Below are positions 1-8,294 of a stretch of DNA of 64,000 nt, in pieces. Origin of the DNA: Photobacterium indicum (GTDB lineage: Bacteria > Pseudomonadota > Gammaproteobacteria > Enterobacterales > Vibrionaceae); the NCBI RefSeq assembly GCF_003026215.1, contig NZ_PYOC01000001.1:992001-1056000 (forward strand), given 5' to 3'. The position numbers were made by a program, and so were the translations under genes. Each line of letters begins with the position of its first letter. The first letter of the stretch is position 1. Under the pieces are notes generated by a model. It was not told the origin of the DNA. It did no database searches and saw nothing but the letters and a program-made list of their open reading frames with translations.

Positions 1-260
1 ACAGTGCTATAGGTACGTTAATTTACCGTTATCATTTGACTGATGTAGATTTTAAACTCTTTTCGGCACCCTTATATTTGGGAGGCTCAGCTGAACGTGG
101 TGGCGTTTGGCTAGATGAAGACGATATTAGTTGGGATTCCTCAATCACTGCCGGTAGTTTGTACATCGCGCTTGATACCTTATTGGGGCCTGTCGTTTTA
201 GCATACGGGAAATCAGAAGATGACAATGGGTCGTTGTATTTTGCGTTTGGTAGCCAGTAA
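1..260 (+). CDS. Patatin-like/BamA-barrel outer-membrane protein, C-terminal fragment
   Basis: The frame is open from the left edge and ends at a TAA; about 86 residues are visible and the start lies outside the window. The fragment shows alternating hydrophobic and polar strands, and ends with the pattern 'DTLLGPVVLAYG' followed by 'GSLYFAFGSQ'. This resembles the last strands of the surface-antigen (D15/BamA-type) barrel that follows a patatin phospholipase domain in PlpD/RssA-like proteins. The patatin domain itself is not visible, so the family call rests only on the barrel end. Any outer-membrane Omp85-like barrel could look similar. Confidence 0.6.
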   Translation, partial: SAIGTLIYRYHLTDVDFKLFSAPLYLGGSAERGGVWLDEDDISWDSSITAGSLYIALDTLLGPVVLAYGKSEDDNGSLYFAFGSQ

Positions 261-282
261 ATTCAACACCTATTCTCGTACT

Positions 283-1230
283 TTACCGAGCTAGGTGTCG
301 TTGGCTGCGTTTTTCTAAACGACTAAATAATAGTGATAGCCCCAAACATAACACCAGATACCCTGCACCCACTAGTAGCCAAATCTCGAAGATCAGCCCT
401 GATGAATTAGCCATTTCACTGCCAACAAAGGTCATTTCTTGAATTGAGATGAGTGAGATGATCGAAGAATCTTTCACCAACGAGATAAACTGACCCGCTA
501 ACGGTGGCACTATGCCCGCAAAAGCTTGTGGAAATATCACATCACGAAAGCGGTTCCATCGTGAAAGGCCTAAAGAATCGGCAGCTTCCCATTGCCCTTT
601 TGCAATCGCATCAAGCCCTGAACGTACAATCTCAGCAATGTAAGCGGCAGATATTAAGCCAACACAGAGTACGCCTGAAAATAGGTTTTCCCATAATTTG
701 GACGAACCAAATAAGAAGTGCTGTAAGCCATTAGTATCGCTAGTATGGTAGCGAAGTGTATCTGCAAGCCCAATCGCAGGAACCAATTGGCTTGAAATAA
801 AAAAGTAGAAGATAAAAACAAAAACAAGCGGTGGAATATTCCGAACAAGTTGAATGTAAGCTTGTGCCGGTAGCCGTAAAATCATCAATGATGAACGACG
901 AGCAAGGCCGAGAAATAAACCGAGTAAACCCGCAAATATCATTCCCCATAAACTTAGGCGAATAGTGGTCACAAATCCTTGAAAGAAGTAGGGGAGCTCG
1001 CCTGGTTTGCCTGCCGAGAATATCAGCTCTATAGCTTTATGCCAGCGCCATTGATAATGAATGCCAGCAGAAGATTGAACATAAATCCAACCAATAAATA
1101 CGCTGATAATAGCAAGTAACATCCAATCAAGTTTATTGAGTTTAATTCTTGAAAAGAATGGCAGCAGCGCCGAGATATTGCTTCTCGGCGTGCTTTTTTT
1201 GAATGTGTTTTTAATGTTGCTTTGCGACAA
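283..1230 (-). CDS. Polar amino acid ABC transporter permease (HisM/GlnP family)
   Basis: Inner-membrane subunit of a polar amino acid importer, 315 residues. An N-terminal transmembrane segment lies around residues 38-52. After it come the family's conserved 'TTIRLSLWGMI' entry helix, 'QLVRNIPPLV' and the cytoplasmic EAA loop 'GLDAIAKGQWEAADSLGLS', which docks on the ATPase. The start is a TTG two bases after the stop of the binding-protein gene; a GAGGG Shine-Dalgarno lies inside that gene's end. It is the last gene of a four-gene minus-strand operon (ATPase, permease, binding protein, this permease). Two different permeases imply a heterodimeric channel. The substrate cannot be read from sequence. 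Confidence 0.9.
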   Translation of the reverse strand: MSQSNIKNTFKKSTPRSNISALLPFFSRIKLNKLDWMLLAIISVFIGWIYVQSSAGIHYQWRWHKAIELIFSAGKPGELPYFFQGFVTTIRLSLWGMIFAGLLGLFLGLARRSSLMILRLPAQAYIQLVRNIPPLVFVFIFYFFISSQLVPAIGLADTLRYHTSDTNGLQHFLFGSSKLWENLFSGVLCVGLISAAYIAEIVRSGLDAIAKGQWEAADSLGLSRWNRFRDVIFPQAFAGIVPPLAGQFISLVKDSSIISLISIQEMTFVGSEMANSSGLIFEIWLLVGAGYLVLCLGLSLLFSRLEKRSQRHLAR

Positions 1231-1232
1231 AG

Positions 1233-2042
1233 TTATTGTCCCTCAGAGATCTGGTTTTGCCAATCAAGTGTTGTGAACCAGTAATCGTGACGCTCTTTTA
1301 ACCAGCCATCTTCGGTACGAAGTAAAATCCAGTTGTTGAAGAAATTAAGTAGGTCAAATTCACCATGACGAATGGCAAATGCTTCAGAGCCACGGCTTAA
1401 ACGATCGGTTAATGGAATAAAAAGCTTTTCATTATACTGAATAGCCATTTGCTCTGGCTTAGGTGATGATGCAAGAACAGCGTGTGCGTTGCCATTAAGT
1501 ACTTCTTGGAATGCTTGTGCATCATCATCAAACTGACGAAGCTTGGCTTTTGGAAAGTATTTTTTTGCTGTTTCTACCGTGAAAGCACCACGGCGAACAG
1601 AAAGTGTAACACTGCGCTTGTTGTAATCGGCAATTGTTAATTTGTCTGCAGATTTTTCTTTATTTGCTGCTAACTGCACGCCAGAGTGTGCATAAGGCGC
1701 GGTAAATAAAACGCTCATATTACGTTGTGGTGTAATTGATAGACCACCGATGATGACATCAAACTTACCTGCAAGTAGGGCTGGAATAATACCATCCCAT
1801 GCAGTAGGGATGAACTCAACTTTTAAGCCTGCATCTTTAGCAAGGCGGCGAGCAACATCGACTTCAAAACCGACAAGTTCACCTTGTTTATCACGCATGG
1901 CCCAAGGAACGAATGTTGAAAGCCCCACACGTAATGTACCGCGCTCCTTTATATCAATGAGTGTACTTTTTTCTGCTGCAAAGGCGTTTGTGCCCATCAT
2001 TAATGTTATTACCGCAAGACAAGCGGCGAGTAATTTTTTCAT
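1233..2042 (-). CDS. Periplasmic amino acid-binding protein of ABC importer (SBP family 3)
   Basis: Captures an amino acid in the periplasm for the adjacent permeases; 269 residues. A clear Sec signal peptide ends near 'GTNAFAA'. The mature protein has the family-3 solute-binding hallmarks: 'GTLRVGLSTFVPWAM', 'GELVGFEVDVARRLAKDAG', 'AWDGIIPALLAGKFDVIIGGLSIT' and a hinge Arg region 'NMSVLFTAPY'. It lies between the two permease genes, 51 bases after one and 2 bases before the next. An AGGAG-like ribosome site sits just upstream. Ligand specificity is unknown; polar or acidic amino acids are plausible for the family. Confidence 0.92.
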   Translation of the reverse strand: MKKLLAACLAVITLMMGTNAFAAEKSTLIDIKERGTLRVGLSTFVPWAMRDKQGELVGFEVDVARRLAKDAGLKVEFIPTAWDGIIPALLAGKFDVIIGGLSITPQRNMSVLFTAPYAHSGVQLAANKEKSADKLTIADYNKRSVTLSVRRGAFTVETAKKYFPKAKLRQFDDDAQAFQEVLNGNAHAVLASSPKPEQMAIQYNEKLFIPLTDRLSRGSEAFAIRHGEFDLLNFFNNWILLRTEDGWLKERHDYWFTTLDWQNQISEGQ

Positions 2043-2093
2043 GCTTCCTTTCTCCTTTAAATACGATGCTACATCATGTGCTCGGATATATTC

Positions 2094-2921
2094 TTATTGT
2101 GTTGGTACGTTCATTTTATGTTCTAACCAAGCCGCAAACCCTGATAGCATTAAAGTAATGCATAAATAAATGCCAGCAACGGTAAACCAAACTTCAAATG
2201 GCATTGCGGTATCAGCAACAATATTACGACCTTCCGTTGTTAAATCAAAGATAGCCATGATACTGACAATTGAGGAATTTTTTACTAAAGAGACGGTTTC
2301 ATTTGTGAGTGGTGGCAATATTCGACGGATCATTTGCGGTAGTATAACGAAACGATACCCGTCTATTGCTGATAATCCTAAACTACTACAAGCTTCAAAT
2401 TGTCCTCTGGGAATGTTGTTTAAGCCAGCCCGAAAAATTTCGGCAGTATAAGCACCTTGAAACAGCGAAAGGGCTAAAACTGCAGTGGTAAATCGCTCTA
2501 ATCCCAATACAGGACCAAAGACAAAGTATAAAAGGTAAATTTGTACGAGCAATGGTGTATTGCGGATCAGTTCAATATAGCCTCGTGCTAAACCTCGTCC
2601 TACTATTGAGTCAGATAAGCGTAATAGTGCCGTTACCAGCCCAATGAGCAAGGTGAAAATAAGGCTAACAGCTGATATTTTTAAGGTAACGAATAAACCT
2701 TCGAGCAATTCAGCTGGAAACCATTCGCCATCTTCTATAAACCAGAGATATTGTGGAATGCGATACCACTGCCATCTATAATTCATCGCTTCAGCGCCAG
2801 CGTTTAATAGCCATATTAAGCCAAGTGTTACTACCGCTATTTGCAAGAAACCAGAGAGTACAGGCTTTAGAATCCTATAGCCTACTGAGGGGGTTGCTGT
2901 AGAGAACATCTTATTTAACAT
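2094..2921 (-). CDS. Polar amino acid ABC transporter permease (HisQ/GlnP family)
   Basis: Second inner-membrane permease of the importer, about 275 residues. It shows 'FVTLKISAVSLIFTLLIGLV', 'YIELIRNTPLLVQIYLLYF' and the EAA loop 'GLNNIPRGQFEACSSLGLS', all typical of the HisMQ family. A TTG lies one codon upstream of the chosen ATG; neither has a strong ribosome site. The gene lies 40 bases after the ATPase gene in the same transcript. The N terminus has one extra membrane span before the conserved core, as in the partner permease. Confidence 0.9.
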   Translation of the reverse strand: MLNKMFSTATPSVGYRILKPVLSGFLQIAVVTLGLIWLLNAGAEAMNYRWQWYRIPQYLWFIEDGEWFPAELLEGLFVTLKISAVSLIFTLLIGLVTALLRLSDSIVGRGLARGYIELIRNTPLLVQIYLLYFVFGPVLGLERFTTAVLALSLFQGAYTAEIFRAGLNNIPRGQFEACSSLGLSAIDGYRFVILPQMIRRILPPLTNETVSLVKNSSIVSIMAIFDLTTEGRNIVADTAMPFEVWFTVAGIYLCITLMLSGFAAWLEHKMNVPTQ

Positions 2922-2960
2922 CAAATAAATAATATCTAGTATAGAGAATCGACTAACGAG

Positions 2961-3722
2961 TTAGTAACTTAGTATCTGTTCTAAGAACTGCTTGGTTCGT
3001 TGTTGTTTGGGGTTATCAAATAACGTTGCTGGTGGCGCAATTTCAACTATTTCACCTTCATCCATGAATACCACACGATCAGCGACTTGACGTGCAAATC
3101 CCATTTCATGAGTCACGCACACCATAGTAATCCCTTCATTAACAAGTTCTTTCATAACATCGAGCACTTCCCTTATCATTTCGGGGTCAAGCGCAGAAGT
3201 CGGCTCATCAAACAGCAGAATGTCGGGTTTCATGCATAACGAACGGGCAATAGCGACACGTTGTTGTTGTCCACCAGACAGTTGTGCAGGGTATTTATCC
3301 GCTTGGTGACCGATATGTACTCGCTCTAGGTAATCGCGAGCTAACTTTTCTGCTTCAATTTTCGACATTTTTAATGTTCGACGTGGAGCGAGCATTAAGT
3401 TTTCTAGCACGGTCATATGCGGGAAAAGATTAAAGTGTTGAAACACCATACCGACTTTGCCACGAATAGCTTTTAAATGTTTACCATCAAGAGATTGGCC
3501 CACAACATTCAATTGACCTGAATTATATTTCTCCAGACCATTTATACAGCGAATGAGTGTTGATTTACCAGAGCCAGACGGACCACAAATGACTAAACGT
3601 TCGCCACGGTTAATCGTTAAGCATATGTCTTTCAAGGCGTGAAAATCGCCATACCACTTATCAACGTGTAAAAAAGAAATAATGGGATCATCTCTTAAGG
3701 TTTCAGATTCTTCAGCTAACAA
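2961..3722 (-). CDS. Polar amino acid ABC transporter ATP-binding protein (GlnQ/HisP family)
   Basis: ATPase that powers the amino acid importer; 253 residues, usual for GlnQ/HisP. Walker A 'GPSGSGKST' is near residues 48-56, then the Q-loop '[16 protein letters not shown]', the signature '[15 protein letters not shown]', Walker B '[12 protein letters not shown]' and the switch His in '[10 protein letters not shown]'. The start must be the TTG at the upstream end, because no Met occurs before the first conserved strand. It is the promoter-proximal gene of the four-gene operon. A perfect 20-bp palindrome about 120 bases upstream is a candidate operator. Confidence 0.93.
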   Translation of the reverse strand: MLAEESETLRDDPIISFLHVDKWYGDFHALKDICLTINRGERLVICGPSGSGKSTLIRCINGLEKYNSGQLNVVGQSLDGKHLKAIRGKVGMVFQHFNLFPHMTVLENLMLAPRRTLKMSKIEAEKLARDYLERVHIGHQADKYPAQLSGGQQQRVAIARSLCMKPDILLFDEPTSALDPEMIREVLDVMKELVNEGITMVCVTHEMGFARQVADRVVFMDEGEIVEIAPPATLFDNPKQQRTKQFLEQILSY

Positions 3723-4172
3723 GGGAGATCTCTGTAAACTAGAATGTTGTCACCATGTTATTGCTTTAAGGTGTATTATTCAAAGAAATAGCTCCTAAAT
3801 ACTGAATAAAAAAGTAGAAAACATTTAAGCAGCCATGATTGTACAATAAATGTTGTACAGTATTTATACAGTACTTTAGAAAGGCGATCTAATGAGGCTT
3901 CCAGCTAAGGATAATAACATTTGGGTTATATCTTATGGCTTGAGATACCTGGTTAATATTTGATCTGCTTGTTAGCAGTATTATGAGGTTTTGTAAGCAG
4001 ATTTGGTCTAATTAGGTATTAATGCGGAAACAATGTGTAATTTTATTTCAAATAGCGTTTGCACATGCGGAGTGAAGGCGATAAGTTAGTTTAATGTTTA
4101 TTGGAGTATGAAAACACTATGGGTATTGACCGATACTTATCATAGTGTTGTAACGCGGGAAGATGAGAAACA
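3723..4172. other. Divergent intergenic region between ABC operon and aroG
   Basis: About 450 bp with no convincing gene. It must hold the promoters of the leftward ABC operon and of rightward aroG. The only strong structure is the inverted repeat listed at 3840-3859 and the following direct repeat of TACAGTA. No TyrR box (TGTAAA-N6-TTTACA) matching the consensus was found near aroG. Confidence 0.5.
3840..3859. promoter_or_regulatory. Perfect 7-6-7 palindrome, candidate operator
   Basis: TGTACAA-TAAATG-TTGTACA is a perfect inverted repeat. It is followed at once by two TACAGTA repeats (3854-3871). It sits 120 bp from the ABC operon start and about 310 bp from aroG, so control of the ABC operon is more likely. 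The regulator is unknown. Confidence 0.4.
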
Positions 4173-5225
4173 ATGCAAAAAACAGATGACGTACGCATTA
4201 GCGAGATCAAAGAACTTTTACCACCAGTTGCTGTATTGGAAAGATTTCCAGCCACTGAACTGGCGGCTGAAACTGTATATCAGTCACGTAAATCGATTCA
4301 CAACATTCTGAACGATGAAGATGATCGTTTGTTGGTTGTTGTTGGGCCTTGTTCAATTCATGACACTGAAGCTGCTATCGAATACGGTAAAAAGCTGAAA
4401 GTATTACGTGAAGAATTAAAAGGTGACCTTGAAATCGTAATGCGTGTTTACTTTGAAAAACCACGCACCACAGTAGGTTGGAAAGGGTTAATTAACGACC
4501 CGTATATGGACAATAGCTTTCAGTTAAATGATGGTTTACGTATTGGCCGTAAGTTGCTACTTGATTTGACCGATATGGGCTTACCAACAGCGGGTGAGTT
4601 CCTTGATATGATTACCCCACAATACATGGGTGATTTGATCAGCTGGGGCGCAATTGGTGCTCGTACGACAGAATCGCAAGTTCACCGTGAGCTATCTTCA
4701 GGACTATCTTGCCCTGTTGGGTTTAAAAACGGTACAGATGGCAATATTAAGATCGCGACCGATGCGATTGGATCGGCAAGTGCACCTCACCACTTTTTAT
4801 CAGTAACTAAGTATGGTCATTCAGCCATTGTTTCTACTTTGGGTAATGAAGACTGTCATATCATTCTTCGTGGCGGTAAAGAGCCTAATTACAGCTCAGA
4901 ACACGTTAACGCGGTGACATCACAGCTGGGTAATGCTGGTCAGCGTAAGAAAGTAATGATTGATTTTAGTCATGCTAATAGTTCGAAGAAGTTTGAACGT
5001 CAGATTATTGTTTCTGAAGATGTCGGTCAGCAAGTTGCTGGCGGTAACAAAGATATTTTTGGTGTTATGGTTGAAAGCCACCTTGTTGAAGGTCGTCAAG
5101 ATATCGTAGAAGGCACAGAGCCAACGTATGGTCAAAGTATTACCGATGCATGTATTGGTTGGGCAGATACAGAAACAGTACTTCGTCAATTAGCACGTGA
5201 TGTTGCTAAGCGTCGTCAAGCATAG
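4173..5225 (+). CDS. aroG: 3-deoxy-7-phosphoheptulonate (DAHP) synthase, AroG type
   Basis: Condenses phosphoenolpyruvate and erythrose 4-phosphate, the first step of the shikimate pathway in the cytoplasm. The 350 residues match the E. coli AroG length and align from end to end. Key elements are 'GPCSIHD' with the metal ligand Cys60, the substrate-binding run 'RVYFEKPRTTVGWKG', 'GARTTESQVHRE', 'IDFSHANSSK' with the metal His, 'VMVESHL' with the metal Glu and 'SITDACIGW' with the metal Asp. It looks most like the Phe-inhibited isozyme rather than AroF or AroH. The ATG is preceded by a GGGAAG-type ribosome site. A strong terminator follows. Confidence 0.95.
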   Translation: MQKTDDVRISEIKELLPPVAVLERFPATELAAETVYQSRKSIHNILNDEDDRLLVVVGPCSIHDTEAAIEYGKKLKVLREELKGDLEIVMRVYFEKPRTTVGWKGLINDPYMDNSFQLNDGLRIGRKLLLDLTDMGLPTAGEFLDMITPQYMGDLISWGAIGARTTESQVHRELSSGLSCPVGFKNGTDGNIKIATDAIGSASAPHHFLSVTKYGHSAIVSTLGNEDCHIILRGGKEPNYSSEHVNAVTSQLGNAGQRKKVMIDFSHANSSKKFERQIIVSEDVGQQVAGGNKDIFGVMVESHLVEGRQDIVEGTEPTYGQSITDACIGWADTETVLRQLARDVAKRRQA

Positions 5226-5248
5226 ACTGACTCTTTGAGATACTAGAT

Positions 5249-5275
5249 AGCCCAGTTAATTTACTGGGCTTTTTT
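5249..5275 (+). terminator. Intrinsic terminator after aroG
   Basis: An 8-bp perfect stem (AGCCCAGT / ACTGGGCT), 6-base loop and a run of six T, 23 bases after the aroG stop. Confidence 0.9.
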
Positions 5276-5444
5276 ATATGGTTAGTATTCAAATTGTTTA
5301 GTTCCGATTGAAAAGTTGTCGTTATTTTATTTACAGTAACAAAGTGTAATATCCAAATAAGGCAATGAGAGCTAAGAAAAGAACGAACTACATAGTATAA
5401 GCCCTGATTTTTCAATGAGCTAACGGCATAATGAATCCCTTGTT

Positions 5445-5618
5445 TTAACTGTGTTCATTGAGTAATTGTTTGTACGAAGAACTGAAAAGCAACCTTTTCC
5501 CTTCAGGTGAAAGGTCATTTAATTCAAAACCAGTAGTCTTTAAACGACGATCACATTCTTCTAAAATATCAGTGATAAACATTTGTTGTGCAGTGGGGGA
5601 AAGTTTTTGTTCCATCAT
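5445..5618 (-). CDS. Small hypothetical protein, 57 residues
   Basis: A short minus-strand frame starting with two adjacent ATG codons encodes a charged, probably helical protein beginning MMEQKLSPTAQQMF and ending LLNEHS. Composition (many E, K, R, L and few rare residues) and the lack of rare-codon clusters make it look like a real small protein. It lies downstream of, and in the same direction as, the zinc-ribbon gene at 5678-5881, only 59 bases away, so the two may be co-transcribed. I do not recognise a family. Confidence 0.5.
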   Translation of the reverse strand: MMEQKLSPTAQQMFITDILEECDRRLKTTGFELNDLSPEGKRLLFSSSYKQLLNEHS

Positions 5619-5677
5619 TAATACTCTACTTTTAAAAATTCAAATAGCTGCTTATTCTAGTAAGAAATACATTCATT

Positions 5678-5881
5678 TTATTCAGTAGGAACTTGTTTAC
5701 TTTTAGTAATCAGTTCTAAGTCTTGCGCTTTAGTGCAATGTGCAAATACCTCTGCGCCACAATTACAGCATTCATACTTTACCCAAAGCTTTCTTGTCAT
5801 GTATCTTTCTACAAATGTTCTATGCACCTGTTTTAGATTAACGTTTGTTTTACAAGAAGGACAAAACCGATTAAACATCAT
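5678..5881 (-). CDS. Small zinc-ribbon-like protein
   Basis: About 67 residues with two Cys pairs, 'FCPSCK' near the N terminus and 'ECCNCG' near residue 44, plus a further Cys. This is the pattern of a single zinc ribbon. I chose the second of the possible starts (ATGATG), because AAAGGAG lies nine bases before it; the upstream in-frame ATG overlaps that ribosome site. No other domain is visible. A nucleic-acid-binding or regulatory role is common for such proteins but is not shown here. Confidence 0.6.
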   Translation of the reverse strand: MMFNRFCPSCKTNVNLKQVHRTFVERYMTRKLWVKYECCNCGAEVFAHCTKAQDLELITKSKQVPTE

Positions 5882-6052
5882 GTTGCAATACTCCTTTTGC
5901 ATATAAAGCCATGAGCATATTAACGCACATCCGACCAGTTGCTATTGGGATTGGTGTCACACATATGATGAGTGATGAATATGTAGAGTAAGCGGGTAGT
6001 CTTATTAATAGCATGGTTAAATTGTTAACAGTGGAACAACTTAAATCGAAGG

Positions 6053-6586
6053 TTACTGTGGTGGGTAAGTTTTAAACATTTCACTAATCTGCTCATCAAT
6101 AAAGGTTATTCGTGACTGTGGTGTCATTTCATCCGTCAATTTACGTTGAGAAGTTGAACGCCATATAACCTGATTTGATGTGTTTTGGATTAATTCTACA
6201 ATCAATTTGCCATATCTAGTTTCTTTATATCGTGTTGGTGATCTGAAGCCTACACCGACGTTGCTAGCGCCGTAACCAAAACCAACACTCGTCCCGTAAG
6301 ACTGTAACTCTGATTCTGCTTGTATATAATATTTAACCGTTAGATCTGTTTTTTTATCTGTGCCCAGTTTTAGCCCTTTATTTGTTAATTGGTAATTTAA
6401 AGCATCTTTAACTCGAGCTGCATCTAGGCTTGTTGCTGTTTTATTCGCATTTTCTGCAAATTCGTAAGTATGAAATTGGCTGTAATTTACATTTTCTTTA
6501 AAATCGGTTGAGACATCAGAGCTACATCCTACAAGGAGTAAGCTAAAAAATGGCATACCTATGAACATCTTAATAAAGCGCGGCAT
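6053..6586 (-). CDS. DUF4136-type lipoprotein
   Basis: Predicted outer-membrane lipoprotein of about 177 residues. The chosen ATG has AAGGA seven bases upstream and opens directly into a signal peptide with lipobox 'LLVGC'. An upstream in-frame ATG would put a charged stretch before the signal. The mature part has 'YSQFHTYEF', 'LDAARVKDALNYQLTNKGLKL', 'DLTVKYYIQAES', a Gly-rich middle and 'GKLIVELIQNTSNQVIWRS', which is the DUF4136 layout. The family's function is unknown. Its 5' end faces the ArsR gene, so the two have divergent promoters. Confidence 0.75.
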   Translation of the reverse strand: MPRFIKMFIGMPFFSLLLVGCSSDVSTDFKENVNYSQFHTYEFAENANKTATSLDAARVKDALNYQLTNKGLKLGTDKKTDLTVKYYIQAESELQSYGTSVGFGYGASNVGVGFRSPTRYKETRYGKLIVELIQNTSNQVIWRSTSQRKLTDEMTPQSRITFIDEQISEMFKTYPPQ

Positions 6587-6703
6587 AGAATGATCCTTAA
6601 GGTGTCTGATTACAGTATAGCCATGCTTTTTGATTTTAACGTTGAAGTTCATGGTCAGTCTGATTCCTTTTAATCATTGACTCATATTAAGTTAATACAT
6701 ATT

Positions 6704-6719
6704 ATCGTTAATCGACGAT
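6704..6719. promoter_or_regulatory. Short palindrome upstream of ArsR gene
   Basis: ATCGT-N6-ACGAT inverted repeat 20 bases before the ArsR-family start codon. ArsR/SmtB repressors bind imperfect palindromes at their own promoters, so this is a candidate auto-operator. The repeat is short and could be chance. Confidence 0.3.
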
Positions 6720-6738
6720 TTGTAGATGAAGTACTCTG

Positions 6739-7098
6739 ATGAATAAAGAAAAGCAGGCATCAAAGCAAGAAGAGTTGAACTGTGAAGATGCAGGCTGTAT
6801 CACTGTTTTGAATGACATCGTCATTGATGAAGCAAAAGAACAAGCGATTGCAACGGCTGCTAAAGCGATATCTCACCCGGCACGAGTTAGAATTTTGCGT
6901 ATATTAGCTCGCCAGCAAGGTTGTCTTAATAGTGATCTGGTTGGTGAACTTGGCTTAGCTCAGTCGACGGTTTCAGAACATTTACGCATTTTACGGGAAG
7001 CTGGTTTCGTTATTGCTGAACCTAAACCACCTAGAACATGTTTCACTCTAAATAGAGTAAAACTTGATGAATTTGGTGCATTACTCAGCTACCTATAA
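6739..7098 (+). CDS. ArsR/SmtB-family transcriptional regulator
   Basis: Winged-helix repressor, 119 residues. After a 35-residue N-terminal extension with two Cys (CEDAGC) come 'KAISHPARVRILRILA', the recognition helix region 'LVGELGLAQSTVSEHLRILREAGFV' and the wing 'EPKPPRTCFTLNR'. The N-terminal Cys pair and Cys in 'QQGCLN' could form a metal or redox sensor, but the classic ELCVCDL motif is absent. It stands alone, with no metal exporter next to it, so its target is unclear. Confidence 0.8.
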   Translation: MNKEKQASKQEELNCEDAGCITVLNDIVIDEAKEQAIATAAKAISHPARVRILRILARQQGCLNSDLVGELGLAQSTVSEHLRILREAGFVIAEPKPPRTCFTLNRVKLDEFGALLSYL

Positions 7099-7126
7099 AT
7101 TATCTAACTCACATATCTTATAGCTA

Positions 7127-7180
7127 TATACCTAAGCCACCTCAAGATGCAGGATTCTCGCTGAAACGAGAATCTTGAGT
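7127..7180. repeat. Compact palindromic copy of the MITE-like repeat family
   Basis: The sequence starts as the right-hand terminal repeat of the element at 61923-62187 (TATACCTAAGCCACCTCAAG) and runs through its GCAGGATTC. It then joins directly to the TCTCGCTGAAACGAGA and ATCTTGAG of the other end. It forms a stem of CTCAAGAT with ATCTTGAG and an inner TCTCG/CGAGA. It looks like a deletion derivative and may act as a terminator for the ArsR gene. Confidence 0.6.
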
Positions 7181-7193
7181 ATGAAGCGTTGGG

Positions 7194-7379
7194 CTATTGG
7201 TTTCCACATCGATACCCATCGTTAAATTCAATGTATTTAGCTTCGTTCAGCTCAAAATCGTAAAGCTTTTGACTATAGTGCGGGAATTGACAGTAGATGG
7301 CATACTCCCTGTGTAAACCGTTATCGAGAAATGCCTCAAAAACATCTTTAGTATCAGCAATCAGTGTTTTATTTACCAT
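7194..7379 (-). CDS. Small hypothetical protein, 61 residues
   Basis: A short acidic protein-like frame with a balanced composition (many D, E, Y, F). An ATG is preceded by a weak GAG ribosome site. No family was recognised. It is isolated, between a repeat remnant and an AT-rich gap. Coding status is uncertain. Confidence 0.35.
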   Translation of the reverse strand: MVNKTLIADTKDVFEAFLDNGLHREYAIYCQFPHYSQKLYDFELNEAKYIEFNDGYRCGNQ

Positions 7380-7802
7380 CTTTGCTCATTAATAGTAATG
7401 CAGTGAACTTGATCTTATTAAAGCTATTGAGCGTAAATTTGAATGTCTTATTTTTAAGATTTTAAAATTATAATTGTTATCGTCAGCACTAATTAGCTTA
7501 GTCTAAATAAAATAAAGGACAAACACTCCTGTTTATGTAAGGATATTTAGATATTACCCTATAGTGATTTCGTGACTGTTTTTTATTATTAACAACTAAA
7601 TATCATTAAAATCAAAAATATATTTAGAATATCTCTGCATATTGGTAAATTTTATCTAAACCTATTTCCTCTATATTTAGCTAACATCGTGCTTTGAATC
7701 TATGCTTATAACAATTAATTATTGGATGCATTATGTTTGGTTTTAAAACCAACATAATGATTTGATAGTGTTGTTGTTATCGATACAGTGAAGAGAGGTA
7801 TT
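7380..7802. other. AT-rich intergenic region
   Basis: About 420 bp, very A+T rich, with no credible gene on either strand. It should contain the promoter of the lipoprotein gene that follows. No clear operator or terminator was seen. Confidence 0.5.
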
Positions 7803-8288
7803 ATGAACGGTTCGCATTTATTGATAGTGCTGTCGAGCATAATGACAACTGCGTGTATTAGCGACTTGTATTCAAAACCTATAGCAAAACGAAATGTTGA
7901 TATATCAACCATTTCAGAAGAATATGTAAAAGCGACCCGTGGTGGTATCTTAGATTTTACCGCGGCAATACCGGGTAAAGTTTATCATCCACGTGATGGT
8001 TATATTGCCTATGAGCGCTTCTGGTGTTTAGACGAAGAGAAAGGCTCTGTTGATGATTATCAATTACTCATCAATGAAGTATGCGAACTCAAAGGTGGTG
8101 ATATGAGGGGGAGTTGGTGTAGTGACAAGCAGAGCCAGCGAGCTCTATTCAGCGCAACAATAGAGCAGAACCAAACAACCTGTACCGGTGGTTACAACAC
8201 GACTATTATTCATACCCTCGAACCGATATCTTCATCGATTGCATCGGAGTGGATTGCGGCATCAGAAATGTTGGGGTATGAACGTTAG
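7803..8288 (+). CDS. Putative lipoprotein of unknown function
   Basis: About 161 residues. The chosen ATG has GAGAGG four bases upstream; an in-frame GTG 15 bases earlier has no ribosome site. The N terminus is a signal peptide with lipobox-like 'MTTAC'. The mature part has at least four Cys residues (WCLDE, VCELKGG, SWCSDK, TCTGGY), which could form disulfides in the periplasm. No family was recognised. It converges on the long lipoprotein gene on the other strand, leaving only 6 bases between stops. Confidence 0.6.
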   Translation: MNGSHLLIVLSSIMTTACISDLYSKPIAKRNVDISTISEEYVKATRGGILDFTAAIPGKVYHPRDGYIAYERFWCLDEEKGSVDDYQLLINEVCELKGGDMRGSWCSDKQSQRALFSATIEQNQTTCTGGYNTTIIHTLEPISSSIASEWIAASEMLGYER

Positions 8289-8294
8289 GAGCCG

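Noticed and set aside
4108-4311. 67-codon frame starting just before aroG, considered as a leader peptide for aromatic amino acids
   Set aside because: Only one Trp, few Tyr and no Phe run, no terminator/antiterminator follows, and it overlaps aroG deep into the coding region. It looks like chance.
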